Positions 37,590 through 50,181 of a stretch of DNA of 64,000 nucleotides are shown here, in pieces (position 1 is the stretch's first letter; every line of letters begins with the position of its first letter). The notes beneath the pieces are model-generated. The model made no database searches and had not been told where the DNA came from. It worked only from the letters and a program-made list of their open reading frames with translations. This DNA is from Austropuccinia psidii (taxonomy: Eukaryota; Basidiomycota; Pucciniomycetes; Pucciniales; Sphaerophragmiaceae): NCBI GenBank assembly GCA_023105745.1, contig JALGQZ010000001.1, positions 47,987,662 to 48,051,661 on the forward strand, read 5' to 3'. The position numbers were made by a program, and so were the translations under genes.

Positions 37590-38426
37590 TGAGTGAGAAA
37601 ATTTAACTGTAAGAGCCAGATTCTGTAGAAGAAGCTTTTGCTGGCCCTTTTTTCTTGGTTAATGACTCAGGAATCCACAAATCATAGGCTGTATGGTCCT
37701 TCAAGGAACCAAGGATGAGATTGTGAATGATATTAAGATTGAACCTTCTGGTAGAATCCCAATATGGGAGTTTCTCAAGTATTGAGTACCACACTCCATA
37801 CTTGGAAAATATATCTTGATGTTCTTTTAAGGAACCCTGAAGCCATTGTTGGATGCAGGATTTGTGGTGATTTAAGCTTCCTGAATGTGAGAGAATTGAT
37901 TTAACATCCTCCAGCTCCTTTTCATGGATTAAAAAAAAACTTTAGGGTTGATTCCTAGAATGTGAGATAAATGCAGTGGACTTTCTAATAGCAACAACAT
38001 ATGCAATAGAAGACAGTACAGAAACCCTGTTGAAAGAAAAAAAAGGGCCAGCTTAGGTTGGGAAAGACTATATGCCGGTCAAAAATTCAGTGTGCTCCTT
38101 AATCAGAGGAATAAAAACATGATCAATTTTGGTAGATTTTGGCTCCTTAGGTCCAGGAATTATGGAAGAAACATAAAAATTGTTTTTATTGAGTCTTTCT
38201 TCTGGGGAAAATGAAGAAAAGCAAGCATGATAGGACCAATTTATGCCAGCCAGCTTGACTTTCCATGGAAATTGGACCAATCAATATATAGAAATTCCAC
38301 GAGAGCTCTCAAGTGATGTGAAGGGTGGGTCATTTGGCTTTCTTGTACCAGTAAGTCTCTTCAAAATCATTAAATCCCCAATATCTGTCATATCAGAGCT
38401 TTCAGAAAAATGGTGGCTTTGATGTT
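37590..38426 (-). pseudogene. Core of a CACTA-like (Plavaka/Tnp2-type) transposase relic
   Basis: The transposase would have cut and moved a DNA transposon. On the minus strand one finds in order: a DIGDL segment near 38385; the VKLAGINWSYHACFSSF..EERLNKNN segment (38265-38180), which fits the family's VKLAG-x-W-S-x-G and LP-x-E-R-x3-EN region; IIPGPKEPKS..IDHVFIPLIKE (38165-38080), the hallmark PGPxxP...I motif; and LPYWDSTRRF....HNLILGSLKDH (37770-37690), matching the family's LPYWD-x2-R-x6-MHNL-x-LG-x2-K-x-H motif. Stops and frameshifts separate the pieces. LTR B3 cuts the upstream coding sequence at 38427. Confidence 0.78.
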
Positions 38427-40184
38427 TTTGAGCCTTTGAAATATGACCAAATATGCAAAAAGGTCACAAAAACTTTACAAAATGTACTTTAAAGATAAGA
38501 ATTGAAATTATAATCTTCAAATAAGTAAAAATTGCATAAAAGGAATAGATTATTGATTATCTCAGAAAAAAATGAATAAAAATTTGAAATAAACTACAAC
38601 ATTGGATTCCGCATAAAATAATACATATATGAAATATTTATTCCATCTCTGTAAAACCAATAATTACTGAGATAACCAGGGTATATACAGTTTCAGGATC
38701 AGTGCATATATTAATGGGTTTTAGCTCATAGATTTTGACTTACACATGGTAAGGAGTTAAATAGACATCAAAGTTACCCTAAATTAACTGTAAGAATAAA
38801 GCTATAAGCTTTATTGGGAAAGCTATCAAAAAGGTTAAAGCTGATAAGGGGATATTGGGGAAAATAAAAAAAAAGCTATTGACCACTTTAAACCAAAAGT
38901 GGTCAAAGTTAAAAAAAGGGAGCTATTAAGACTCTACCAGCTAATATGTGGATAGTGATGTAATTTTGATCATGAGCTTTAAGGTAAAACCTTATGAAAT
39001 CATGGTTTGAAGTCCAAAATAGTGAATGGTGACAGAAAAGATGAGTTACAAGAAAAAGCATCAAGGATAGAGTTTTGATGATTTAATGAAATCATATTGG
39101 AGGCTTAGTATGGATATTACAAGATATCAGAGCTTTCTCTCTGAGCTTATTCATTGTGAATAACTTAAATGCTATTAAGGATCAAAGTTTAGGCTTAAAA
39201 AGATCATTTATGATCATTAACTCTAATCTTCATTCAAGCTTAACAGTTGAATAAGAGATTAAACTGTTGGATATTAGTTTTTTAGGATTCAAACTACTAT
39301 AGTCCATGAAAATAAATCATTTTACAATATTATGATGTCATCAAATTAGAGCTTCAGTGATAACTCCAAAGAATGGCATAATAATGAGATAAAAAGGTTT
39401 AATACTTATGCATTCATCAAAAAAACTTGGATAACTGATTAATTCCAGTGGATAATATCATTACACATCTAATAGAGGGAAGGATGTTTACTATTAAAGG
39501 GCCTCTTCTTCCTCTATTTGCCCCTCAGAAGCTACAAATAAGATAAAACAATTGAATAAAGGGGAAATTTCTTCATTCTTGAATATGAAATTCTTTTATT
39601 ATTCAAGAAAAAAATTGTATCTCAGTATATTTTTTCCATGAATTTTTTTAATTTAATTTGTTAAATTTTCTCAAAAGTCCCAAATTTCAAATAAAAATAG
39701 TTAAATTTTTGATTTTCTCCATTTTGTATTGTTAATAAAATCTAAATAAGTTGTAATTACATTCTGAGGCATAGATGTATCCCAAATTATCATATTGATT
39801 GTGAAAAATACCTTATTCCTTTAATTATAATAATTTTTCTCCTTATTATTACTCTTAATAACTCTTTGATTAATATTAATGTATAACCTCAATATTAGAA
39901 ATATTATTGTTGTAAGTTGTTTTTTATTATTAAATTGAAATTTTTATGCAATTATTTTTTGTTTTTAACAATGATAAAATGCAATAAATATATTAATTAT
40001 TTATTCTTACTATATTTATCTTATTATATTATGTCTTATAATATAAATTATTCTACACCATAACTACAATATATTTTCATTATTATCATATTTTTAGTTT
40101 TATTATTCATTCAATTAGGACATTAAGAGTACAAAAAGTAAAATATGAGGAATCTTTACTTATTGTTTAAAGTCAAAACTTACA
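38427..40184 (+). repeat. Solo LTR B3 (family B) in the transposase relic
   Basis: It begins TTTTGAGCCTTTGAAATATGACC, the decayed form of the family B LTR start, and ends AAACTTACA. The flanking bases ATGTT (38422-38426) and ATTTT (40185-40189) agree at four of five positions, a plausible aged TSD. Transposase coding sequence is found on both sides on the minus strand. Confidence 0.82.
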
Positions 40185-40357
40185 ATTTTAATGCAATTTA
40201 TCAATCACACAAGGTCTCAGAAGCAAAACTGAAAGCTATTTTTGAAATGGTTGATATATGAAAGGCTTCTTTGGAATAAGATTTAGAGATAAAGGAGATT
40301 GTTCATGGTTTGAGGGTTGGGATAAAGATACCATGTGGCCAAGACTTTCAAAAAAAG
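40185..40357 (-). pseudogene. Short transposase exon-like piece between two LTR insertions
   Basis: On the minus strand this piece reads IPKKPFIYQPF followed by a stop and a short hydrophobic stretch. It corresponds to the P-x-K-x-F-I-Y-x-P region between the N-terminal cysteine cluster and the core in Plavaka-type transposases. Its neighbours in the original gene are now at 63477 (upstream) and 38426 (downstream). Confidence 0.6.
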
Positions 40358-41649
40358 TGTAAGATGTGTCTATGAAACTGTTGATGATATTACTATTGAT
40401 CAACATTACTATGACTTTTCATGAGATATGATAAATAAACTTATTATAACCAAAATTAAAAAATCAAAGAATCGAGTATTTCTTTTACTTTTTATAAACC
40501 ACTAGTAATTATAACAGTAAGAATTAGTTTTCTACAAGAATCAATTACAAGAAGTATTTAATAATAATACTTCTTTATTAATATAATGGTATTACTTTAG
40601 TATATAATTTTATTTTGTAAGAATGATTAAAATGATAATTATTGAAGAAAACTATTACTCAAGGGAAAATTCAAGAATTATAAAAAAAAACTCACAAATA
40701 CTCCAGTAAAGCCTTTTCAAGAATTGGAAGAGTGATTCAACAGATTAATAGTGGATTTGAAGGACCAAAATGGTATTATAACAGTAATACAACAATATGA
40801 TAGTGCAAAAGTATTTTGAATAGTATATTTATATTATCTCATTTATTGCTGATGAATTCTGAAAGAATTAAGACAATTCAGAAAGGGATTAACTAATACT
40901 TTCTTTTTGTTACTAAAGAGATAATTGGATAATAAGAGGATTTGGAAAAAAAGAAAGAGGAGGCCTCTTTTAAGTCAACAAAAGCTCTTGGAGGTGTTCC
41001 ATGTAGAAAGCTGAAAGAAAAGTGAGTGATATATAACTTGTCCTCTTGGAATTATTGATTGCATCATCTGTTGCCATGTAAGATTATTATTGTTACTTAA
41101 TTAAGTCATTTTATGTGACTACCAACCCATTTATGGTTAAGAAATAAAGGAATAAAAACTATAAATATTCTTTTATTCCAAAATAAAAACTAATTTCTCA
41201 AAGCTATTGATTTTATCAGAATTTTGATAACAGGTTGGATTCTCTGTGAATTTTCAAAGATTCAGTGTTTTATGTAGAATCATCAAAAATGAATGGAATG
41301 GAAAACATTTAATTTCAATTCTGAAGTCATAATTTTTGGGGTTTATTTATAAATAACACCATTATCTATTGGTGCTGAAAGTCTCAGAAATATTCATTGA
41401 GAGTTGTATTTTGAATAAACTTTTGAAGTTTTTACCTTATTTCTATGTAGAATTGCAAATAGAATGGTATAGCTGGTTCCCATGAGGTAAATAGAAGGAT
41501 ACTAGTCCCAAAAGGGTTTGAATTACTCCTTAAAGGTTTATCCATGGAAAATAAGTAATAATTGACGTGGCTAAAGGAGTTCTAGTTGTTGTTTACCTCC
41601 TTGTCACATCACAATGACAGCTTATTTGCAATTTTCTTATGATTTGATG
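40358..41649 (-). repeat. LTR D3, first half (split by element C1)
   Basis: On the plus strand it begins TGTAAGATGTGTCTATGAAACTG, the reverse-strand end of LTR D. It runs parallel to 48172-49440 until CTTATGATT, where C1 is inserted. The last five bases (41645-41649, TGATG) are the left TSD of C1. The second half is at 62836-63476. This copy is more diverged than the D1 LTRs. Confidence 0.9.
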
Positions 41650-43157
41650 TGTCAGGGTGAGTCTATATAGTAGCTATAAAATGTAAATACAAGCTAGTAT
41701 TATTACTGTGACATGTCAAAAAACAAATAAATTTAATTCTTCAGGTCCTACTGCTACATGGTAACAGTGGTGATGAGTCTGTTGAGGACCTGGGTTGCAA
41801 TACTCTAATATCTTTGACTGTAAATAAGAACTACAATAATTATGCTCTAATTATATCTTTAATAATTCTAAGGACACTACTGATGGATAACAGTTTTGTC
41901 ATGTAAGAATATGGGTAAATAAGATAAGATATGATGGGTTTTCAAGGAAAAAACCCTTCTTTTTATATCTTTCAAGACTGTCAAGAGTTATTAACTCTTC
42001 ACACGTCAGAGGAGTGAAATCTTTTACTCCAATGATCAATCTGTGGTTCTGGATCATCAATTCTGATGTCAATAGAGGCAGAATTGTGGTTTTGGAACCA
42101 CAAATGATCATTCTGGATCAATACAGGGTGAAAAAACTTTTCACCTGCCACGTCAGCACTTGGATGACGTTGTTCTAGTGTCTGTATGATCAGTAATGAT
42201 GATTTTAGAGAGGTTATATCTTCCTAAGTATATTATTTTAAGTATGAGAGCAATACTGTTTGATACAAGTTTGATACAGTCATGTATTGATAGAAAAACC
42301 TTCCAGTCAAGTTATCTCAGTCAGTTCTTAAGATATCAAGAAACCAAGAGCACAGAATTGAAGGGCTTAATGAGATCTTCAATTTGGTATGCTTCATGTT
42401 TACCCTTCTTTATAACAGCAAAAGGTATAAGGGTTTTAAGTTTTTGGATGTATTTTTGTACATCAGTATGAGGCTTCAAAAACTTCCATACCAGATATCT
42501 TCTTCAATTTGGAAGATATCTGTATTCTGATGATACAGTCTTGTAGGGCTTGATTAGCTCTACAGTTTTGTATATTACTCTGTACAGTTGTATGAGTGTA
42601 TGCCAAAGATACAGGGGTTTGTTTATATTGTTGTTTTTCAGAATATCTGTATTTTGGTTGTTAAACCTTTGAACCAAGATCCCTCAGTCAATTTAAGAGG
42701 TACAGAGGTCTAAGGTGTCTCAAATCAAAGCTCTTGTTTAGATCTTTAATTTGGTTGTACTTTTGTACAGTTTTGTACAAGCCCTCTTTGACCTTCAGGG
42801 GGGTCTTGGTTTTAAAATAAAGGTCATATGGTATCTCCAGTTGTGGTGGTGTTACAGCATCATGGATGATACCATTGTGTAGCTCTCTATGTGAGCTTTA
42901 AGAAAAATATCATTTTGGTATAGAATAACTTAAATATGCATAAGTTAGATGAGAGGTGAAAATAAGGGTTTTGACTTGTTTATTTTCCTCTAGGTTTCCT
43001 TATTCTGTTTGGATAAGGTTGGTGTTTAATTTAAGAGGAGTTTTTTTTCCTCTTATTTATTACCTGTATTGACTATGTTTGTTCAACACTTGTCATACCA
43101 TTATTTATGGTATGTTGGATGTCATGCTAGTGCTCTGTTTTGAGTCACAGGCTGACA
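41650..43157 (-). repeat. 3' LTR of element C1
   Basis: This 1508-bp LTR begins TGTCAGCCTGTGACTC and ends ACTCACCCTGACA on the minus strand. The purine run GAGGGAGGGTA next to its start (43158-43170) is the polypurine tract. It contains a perfect hairpin, TGTGGTT-TTGG-AACCACA, at 42085-42102, repeated at 61885-61902 in the other LTR, and a TATAAAAAG near 41960. It is about 127 bp longer than the 5' LTR because the latter lost a segment. Confidence 0.94.
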
Positions 43158-44652
43158 TACCCTCCCTCAAAAGAAGGCTCATCATTGATGAGACTCTTCA
43201 GCCCTTCTGGAGGCTCTGAATCTTCTGAGGTGTATTTGGCCATCTGGGATTTCCTTCTCTGTTAACCATTTATCTTTATCTGCTGGTTGATTCTTAAATC
43301 TAACCAGATATTGCCTGTTGTCTTTCCCATTAATTCTTATTTTCCTGGCTTTAATGATCTTTTTCACTGGTCCAGGTGAGTCATCTTCCTCTACCAACCT
43401 TTCATGGGTGACTGTCTTCTTTCTGTTAGGGAATTTCTCCTCATCTGTTTGGTGATAGGGTTTTACCAGGCTCACAGGGAAAACTGGGTGTTTCCTAGAA
43501 AACTCTTTGGTCAGGTTGACTTCTATTGCATTCTTTCCTATTAATTTAATAATGTTGAATGGTCCTATGAATGAGTCTCTCATCTTTTTGGGTCCTCTTA
43601 GATTGTTGAAGTTAAGAGTTGAGATTAGAACTTGGTCTCCTTCTTTGAAACAGGTTCTTGGTAACTTTTATCATATCTCTGTTTGTTTTATAATTTAGCT
43701 TCAGCTACACATTGTTCTGCTTTTTCACAGGCAGTTTTCCACATTGTGTGGAAGTCTTTAGCTGCGGGGTGTACTGAGAGGAGGTTCTTCTTCAATTAGC
43801 CTACTGGAAGTAGTGGGTTCCATCCTTTCTCTAATGTGGCAGGGGCTTTTCCTGTCACTGAGTGTATACTTTTGTTGTATGCCAATTGTACAGCTGGTAG
43901 GAGGGTTACCCAGTCATGGGTATATCCCTCATTGTCTTTATATTCCATGCCATATGCACAAGATCTTCTAATGATGTCTTCTAATGTTTGAATCATTCTT
44001 GCTGCTAGACCATCTGTTTGTGGATGGTAAGCTGTGGAGAATGCTAGTTTGGTTCCCAGCATCTCATATAGATTAGTCCAAAATTCTGATGTGAATTTAG
44101 GGTCTCTGTCACTAATTATAATTCTTGGAACTCCACAGTTTGCTATCACATTGTTCCAGAATAATATGGCTGTGTCCATTGCTGTGTCCTCTTTGTGACA
44201 GGGAAGACATCTGACACTCTTGCTGTACCTGTCTACTACTACTAGGCATGCATTAAAGCTGTCTTTCCCTCCAGGGACCAGGCCTGTCACCCAATCCATG
44301 TTTATTATTTCCCAGGGGTGTTTGGGCTCCTCTATACTCTGGAGTAATCCATATCTTTTTCCATGACTTTTGTTGGCTTTTTGGCATCTGGTACAAGTGT
44401 TGATGTATTCACTCAAGTCTTTTTCCCACTTTGGCCACCAAGCTGTGCTAAAGACTCTTTCTTTAGTTCTTTCTTCACTCATATGTCCCATGTATGGGCA
44501 GTCATGGCATTCCTGTAGTATCAGGGAAATATGTTCTCTATTTATTATTACCAGGGCACTTGTGTGTTTTTCCCTATGGTATAGTACATCATCTATCAGA
44601 AAAAATATATTCTGTTTGAATTTTTTGAGCCATGGCTCTTCCAATTGGCTCT
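43158..44652 (-). pseudogene. Integrase and chromodomain-like tail of element C1
   Basis: On the minus strand the integrase is open from 44644 to 43796. The zinc finger H-x6-H...C-x2-C and the first two aspartates (INMDW, ISDRDP) are intact. The catalytic glutamate has become alanine: GLAAR instead of GLAER, codon GCA at 44000-44002. A TAA then ends the frame near 43796, and further damage lies at 43690-43600. The chromodomain-like tail is open from 43583 to 43182. At the 5' edge, an A-run indel near 44660 separates this frame from RT-RNase H. It is inactive on several counts. Confidence 0.9.
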
Positions 44653-46345
44653 CTAGTTCAGGACTCCTGTATTTTGTTTTAATAGTTGTATCAATATACT
44701 ACACTGTTTGTGTTTATTGTATGATGATTGTACTATACTAAAGAACTCTGTATTTAGATTAGAGGAGCTGATTCCCAATATGTGTATCTCTTTGCTCTCC
44801 CCATAGCTCTGTGCTGGGTTTGATGGGTCATTCCCTAATTCCCAGTTTGATAGTTTGAAGTTCTTTCTCCTATCTATCTCCATGCATTGTATGGGTATTT
44901 TGGCCCCATTTTCTGGGTCATATGCTGGATTCTCTTGGTCATTATTCAGTGGCCACCTGCTGAGACCATCTGCATTAGTATTACTTTTCCCTTCTTTATA
45001 GATAATAGTCATATTCCCTCTGTATTCTTGTATGGCTATTTGCCACCTGAGCATGTGTCTGTTTGTTGTCTTCATGTTCAACAGTGATTTGAGGGCTGTG
45101 CAATCAGTAAAAACTTCAAATACTGCTCCTTCTAAGTAGTATTGGAGTTTTTCTAATGCCCATACCAAACAGAGACATTCTGTCTGAGTAGCTCCATATG
45201 TGGCTTCTGAGTCTTTCAGTTGTCTTGATATATAGAAAATTACTCCTTCTTTGGGTATTCCATCCACTAGTTGCCTTTGGTGTAGTGCTGCTCCTAGTCC
45301 TTGGCTACATGCTGCATCTATATATAGTTTGAATGGTAGTTCAAAATGAGGCATCATTAGGACAGGGGCATTGGTCAGTTCATATTTGATCTTCTCAAAT
45401 GCATCTCTTCTTTCTTTGGTAATTTCAAAGACTACATCTTTTGAGCACAGTTTGTATAGGCTACTTGTGATGTGTGCAAAGTTTTTTATGTGGCTCCTGT
45501 AGTAACTAGCAAGGCCCAAAAAAGATTGCATTTCTTTAATGTTCTTTGGTACTGGTTTCTTCAGTACTGCAGCAACTTTATTTTGATCTATGGCTAGACT
45601 TAAACCTGAAACTTTGTGTCCTAGGGCTAGCAGTTCTTGCTGTCCAAAGTTACATTTTTTAAGAGATATTTTCATGTTGATTGGTGTACATTTTCCCAAT
45701 ATTTTATCAATTTTCCTCAAATGGTCTTCCCATGTTTCTGAGTATATTATGATATCATCAATGTACACTACCATCCACCCTTCCATTATTTCATCTTTAA
45801 ATATGGTATCCATCATCCTCTGCAAATGGGCTGGTGCATTCTTAATGCCAAATGGCATTCTAGTATATTCATATATGCCCATATGGCATATAATTCTTAG
45901 CAGATTGATGGAATCTGGTTTCACCCCATTCTGGTGGAAGCCTTTCATGCAATCCATTTTTGTAATAAACTTGGCTTTTTCTAGCTTATCTAGTGCATGT
46001 GGTATCCTTGGGATGGGGTACCTATCTGCTTTGGTGTAATTATTCAAAGCCCTGAAGTCTCCACATAGTCTGGATTTACCATCATGCCAAGTTATAAGCA
46101 CTGGTGTAGTGACTTCTACTATCTCATTGTGTCCTATTTTCCTTATGACCCCCATTTCTAGGAGTTCATTGATATGTTTCTCAATTTCTTTCCTAGTTTC
46201 CATGCTGGATGGGTATGGTGGTCTCCTAAGCATAGGTGGATATGGTCTTTCTACATCCAGATATAATTCTATATCATGTCCTTTGACTTTTCCTAGTGGT
46301 TCATCTCCTATTGCAAAAGCTCCTCTATGCTTCCTCAATACTTTC
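44653..46345 (-). pseudogene. RT and RNase H of element C1 (mostly open)
   Basis: A 561-codon open stretch runs from 46338 to 44653 on the minus strand. It holds the RT fingers and palm with an intact YIDD (45754-45765), the FLGLASYYR connection region and RNase H with [19 protein letters not shown] and FTDCTALKSLLN. Compared with D1 and A1, RNase H has one extra residue in the IDA-x-G segment. An in-frame TGA (near 46346) separates it from the protease, and an indel near 44660 shifts the frame before integrase. Confidence 0.9.
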
Positions 46346-47200
46346 AGTCAGCGGAGTTTCATTTTACTGGTGAGTTGAGTGCCATATTGGGCTTCTTGGA
46401 ATTCTTCCACTAGTTCTTTTGGGGTTTTATCATTTGTTATATGATTTATGTCAAAGGAAATTTTTTGTCTTTGTTTGTACCTATGGTAAGATATCTATAT
46501 CTACTATTGCAAATGTCCATACCATACATTCTTTGGTACTCTGTACCTAGTAAGAATCCTTGTACATGTGCATTCTCTAGAACTACAAATTCAGGTTCTA
46601 GTCTGATATTTCCTTTTTGGTGTGGGATAATTATCTCTTTAATTATTGTCCCCAGTGAGTGCATTTTGACTGATGCAATTTTAAAGTTTCTAGCTTTTGT
46701 TGGGATTATATCCTCTTCCCATTTGGGGAAATGTTGTTTTAAGTATTCTTTTGCCACTATGGAGCAACTTGCTCCTGTGTCAATGATCATTGGATGTTTA
46801 CAGTTCCCAATGTAAACTGTCAATTTTGTAGGTTTTCCATGAATGAATCCCATCCCTCTATTTGGGGTTAATAGGAATGTTTGTGCATTCTCTGTGTGCT
46901 TACAGAGCTCTTTGTCTGTTGTTATTTGTGGTATTCCTGAATCTAATTCAATGTCTTGTATGTCAAGTGAACTTTCTTCATTGCATTCCACTATGTATTC
47001 TTCTATGGTATCAGGTTTACTTTGTGATTCTGCTCTCATACCATTTCCCATACTTTCAGAATCAGATTTGTCACCTTTTTGTTCTTCTTCTGATTCTTCA
47101 TCAATTGCATATATATTTTCTTTTTTGGTTTTGTGCAATTTTTGGCATAGTGGTCTGGTGATCCACAGTTGTGGCAGACATATTTCTTTTTTGGGGTTTC
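46346..47200 (-). pseudogene. Zinc knuckle and protease of element C1
   Basis: A CCHC knuckle (CHNCGSPDHYAKNC, 47190-47150) is separated by an A-run indel from the open frame 47138-46446. That frame holds an acidic linker and the retropepsin with an intact D-T-G (IIDTGASCS). After a 1-base shift near 46455 the PR-RT linker continues to a TGA near 46346. The protease is therefore intact by motif but cannot be made as a fusion with RT. Confidence 0.88.
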
Positions 47201-48171
47201 TTTCCCTTTCTCTTTGTTTGTTTCTTTAACTTCAGGCTTCTTGTCTTTGAAGTTTGGTTTCTAGGATGTGTACCTTCCTATGGAGGTTTTTTTTCTCACA
47301 TCTTGTATGACATTTGCTATGTCATCAATGCTGCTGATGTTGTTGCATCTGCATTTGACTGCATGTTATAGATCTCCTGGCAATTTTGTTGGGAGTTTAT
47401 GGTTTCTCTGTTCTATTGTCATATTGGGATCAATAGCTTTTAGCCTTTTTGTTTGTTTGAGACACCATTCATATGGGTCTTTTTCTGTGGAGTATCATCA
47501 CTTTCAAAGGACATGGTCTTTTTCCAGATCCAACTACCATTGCTATACTTTTGTATAATCTGGTTCCTCCACCATGGCCAGCTTTTCCTGCCATGTATTT
47601 CTTTCATCTCAGTATACCATATGTTTGCATGGCCTCTGAATGCTGTGTTAAGTCTTGTTGTGATCCAGTAGTCTGGTATCTTTGGGAAATTAACAAAGAG
47701 TCCATCAATATAGTCAATGATTTCCATATGGTCATATTCCCCAATTCCTGAGAACTTTGGCCAGGTTGCCACTTCTGGTAACTTTTTTAGTGCCTGTTTC
47801 TCTGAATACCTGAGATTTTCCACATCTTGGTACATTGACTCTGATCTTGACTTTGGAATCTGATATTCAGGTTCCTGGTCATAGTCTTTATCCTCTTCTT
47901 TCAATTTTGTAGAGGTAGTGGGTTGACCTTGTGTTGGAGGGTATTGATTGTCTTCTCTGTCATAGAGGTAATCAATTTCTTTATCAAAGCTATCCTGTTG
48001 TTGCTGGATTCTTCTCAGATCTCTCCTCGCAGTTTGTTGTTCTTCTAGAATTGAATTCAACTGTCTGTTAGTTTGTTCAAATTCTATCCAAATTTTGGCC
48101 AGGTTTTTATTCAAGTCTTTTATGACTGTTGCTTGGAAAGCATTTTCTTGTTTCAATGTTTCCACTTCTGT
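47201..48171 (-). pseudogene. Gag core of element C1, right of the D1 insertion
   Basis: The frame is open from 48165 to 47440 on the minus strand and continues a frame that starts at 60293 on the other side of D1; the first codons (MDWTYETSEEMRT) are there. A glutamine-rich coiled-coil-like N-terminus (48160-47950) is followed by the gag core (WPKFSGIGEYDHMEIIDYID near 47765-47705) and the W-rich region. A frameshift near 47490 precedes YEWCLKQTKRLKAIDP. The duplicated TCTGT at 48167-48171 is the left TSD of D1. Confidence 0.9.
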
Positions 48172-50093
48172 TGTAAGATGTGACTATGAAACTGGAGATA
48201 ATATTACTATTAATCAACAGTACTATGTCTGTTCTTATGAAATATAATAATAAAATATTATTATAACCACAATTAAATAATTAAAAAATTATTTCTTTCA
48301 CGTGTTAAGCACTACTAGTGATTTTAACAGTGAGCAAGTAATTGTCTACAAGAATCAATTACAAGAAGAATTTAATAATAAAAACTTCTTTATTAAAATA
48401 ATAAAATTATTTTAATATATAATTATCTTTGGCAAGAATAATTATAAAGATAATTCTTGAAGAAAACTATTACTAGAGAAAAACTTTAAGAATTAAGAAT
48501 AAATGACTCACTAATACTCCAAAAAACTTATTGATAGATAAGAGTAGAGAAATTTGACGTGGAATTGTGGATTTAAGGGATCAAAAGGATTTATAACAGT
48601 ATTACAACAATATATAGTTGGATTCTATGATTTCACGTCTTTCTGGATGATTTTGAAAGATTTAAAACACTTAAGAATAGTTTTAACTAATACTTACTTG
48701 TTGGTAATAATGATTTAATAAATTGATAAGATGATTTCTGGAAAAAACAGCAAGAAGAGGCTTCTTTTAAGTCAACAACAGCTCACAGAGGCGTGCCATG
48801 GAGCAAACTGAAAAACCAGTGAGTGAGAAAACAATAAACCCTTTTGGATTAATGATTGCATCATCTGTTGTCACGTAAGATTATCATAATTACTTAATTG
48901 ATGCTTTTACGTGACTACCAACCCCAATATGGTTAAGAATAAAAGGAGTAAAATCTGTAAATCTTTTTTTTATTCTAAAATAATCATTGATTTCTCAAAG
49001 TTATCAATGTTATTGCCAATTTCATCACAGGTTGTAATTACTGTGAATTTTTGAAGATTCAGTGTTTCACGTAGAATGGTCAAAAATGGACTGTAAGTAA
49101 AACATTTAATTTTACTAGTAAAACCATAGGTCTTTTGGGTTGTACCATAGATAATACAGCTCTTCATTGGTCCTGAAAGTTTCAGAAGGATTCATTAAGA
49201 ATTGTATTTTTAATGAATTTTTGAAGTTTTTACCTCATTTCTACGTAGAATTGCAAATAGCAGTATTTTGCTGGTTGCTATGAGGTAAATCAATGAATAT
49301 GGATCCCAAAAGGGTTTAATTACTCTTTTAGGGTCTAGTCATAGAAAGTCATCAAGAATTGACGTGCTTACAGGAGTCTAAGTAGCTCATTACCTCCTTG
49401 GCACGTCAAAATAGCAGGTTATTTGCTATTTTTCTTATGATTACAGTAGGTGTAACTTGGTAACCAAGTTCCCAAAGAGTTTTAGTTTACCAATTGGGCC
49501 AAGATGAGCCATGGATCCATGCTCTGGAGCTATCCACGCCTCTGAGGCCTCAGAAGTTGGGTACCCTGGCTCTCTTTGATGTCTTTTGTCCCCCTTGCTT
49601 ATTTTTTACGTCGAAATAGTAATTTAAGCTTAAAGTGAGATATCCACTATGGGTGTACCAAAAGTCCATGTAAGAATACCCTGATATTAAGGGCTCAAAA
49701 CATGCATAACACTATTCTTAGTGTATATATAACATGGGATTTCACACTTTCCCATTATTTTGGCTAAAAATCAAGAAAAACAAAAATTTTCATGGATCTT
49801 TTATGTGGTATTAATGATGTGGTATTGAAGTATTTTCCATTTTACCACCTCAAATACTTAAATTGAGCTTATTCACTCTATGGAGCTACCCTAGGTGAAT
49901 TTTTGTGTAGAATCCAAATCTGGTCTTAAATCCATGGATTTACTTACTCAATAAAAAGTTCTTCATCTTTTCTGAAATTGAAAATGATGAATTTTGGATA
50001 TATGCATGACTTATGAGTTTTGCATAATTAAAAATTTGTTTTTAAGATAATTGTGGCCTATTTGGGTATGTAAAATATACCTCAAGGCTCACA
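48172..50093 (-). repeat. 3' LTR of element D1
   Basis: This 1922-bp LTR begins TGTGAGCCTTGAGG and ends CACATCTTACA on the minus strand. It differs in length from the 5' LTR by exactly 23 bp, which equals one copy of a segment between two direct repeats AATAATAAAA (48374-48383 and 48397-48406) missing from the 5' LTR. It therefore looks little diverged otherwise. The 65-aa ORF at 49167-48970 also occurs in the other LTR simply because LTRs are duplicates. Confidence 0.94.
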
Positions 50094-50181
50094 TTCCCTC
50101 CCACCAAAAAATAAACTTGTACTCCAATTTTATTAGTGATAAAAGAATAAGGCCCCAAAGGGGGGTAATGTCCACTGTCCA
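50094..50181 (-). other. 3' untranslated end and polypurine tract of D1
   Basis: On the minus strand the last bases before the LTR read GGTGGGAGGGAA. This is D1's polypurine tract, now separated from its pol gene by a solo LTR A. GTCCA at 50177-50181 is one copy of the TSD of that solo LTR. Confidence 0.8.

Noticed and set aside
41899..42111. 70-aa minus-strand ORF almost identical to one at 61699-61911
   Set aside because: Both lie at the same place in the two LTRs of C1; identity follows from LTR duplication, and a TATA-like motif overlaps it. No independent sign of coding.
48970..49167. 65-aa minus-strand ORF repeated at 59133-59330
   Set aside because: Same situation in the two LTRs of D1; not evidence for a gene.
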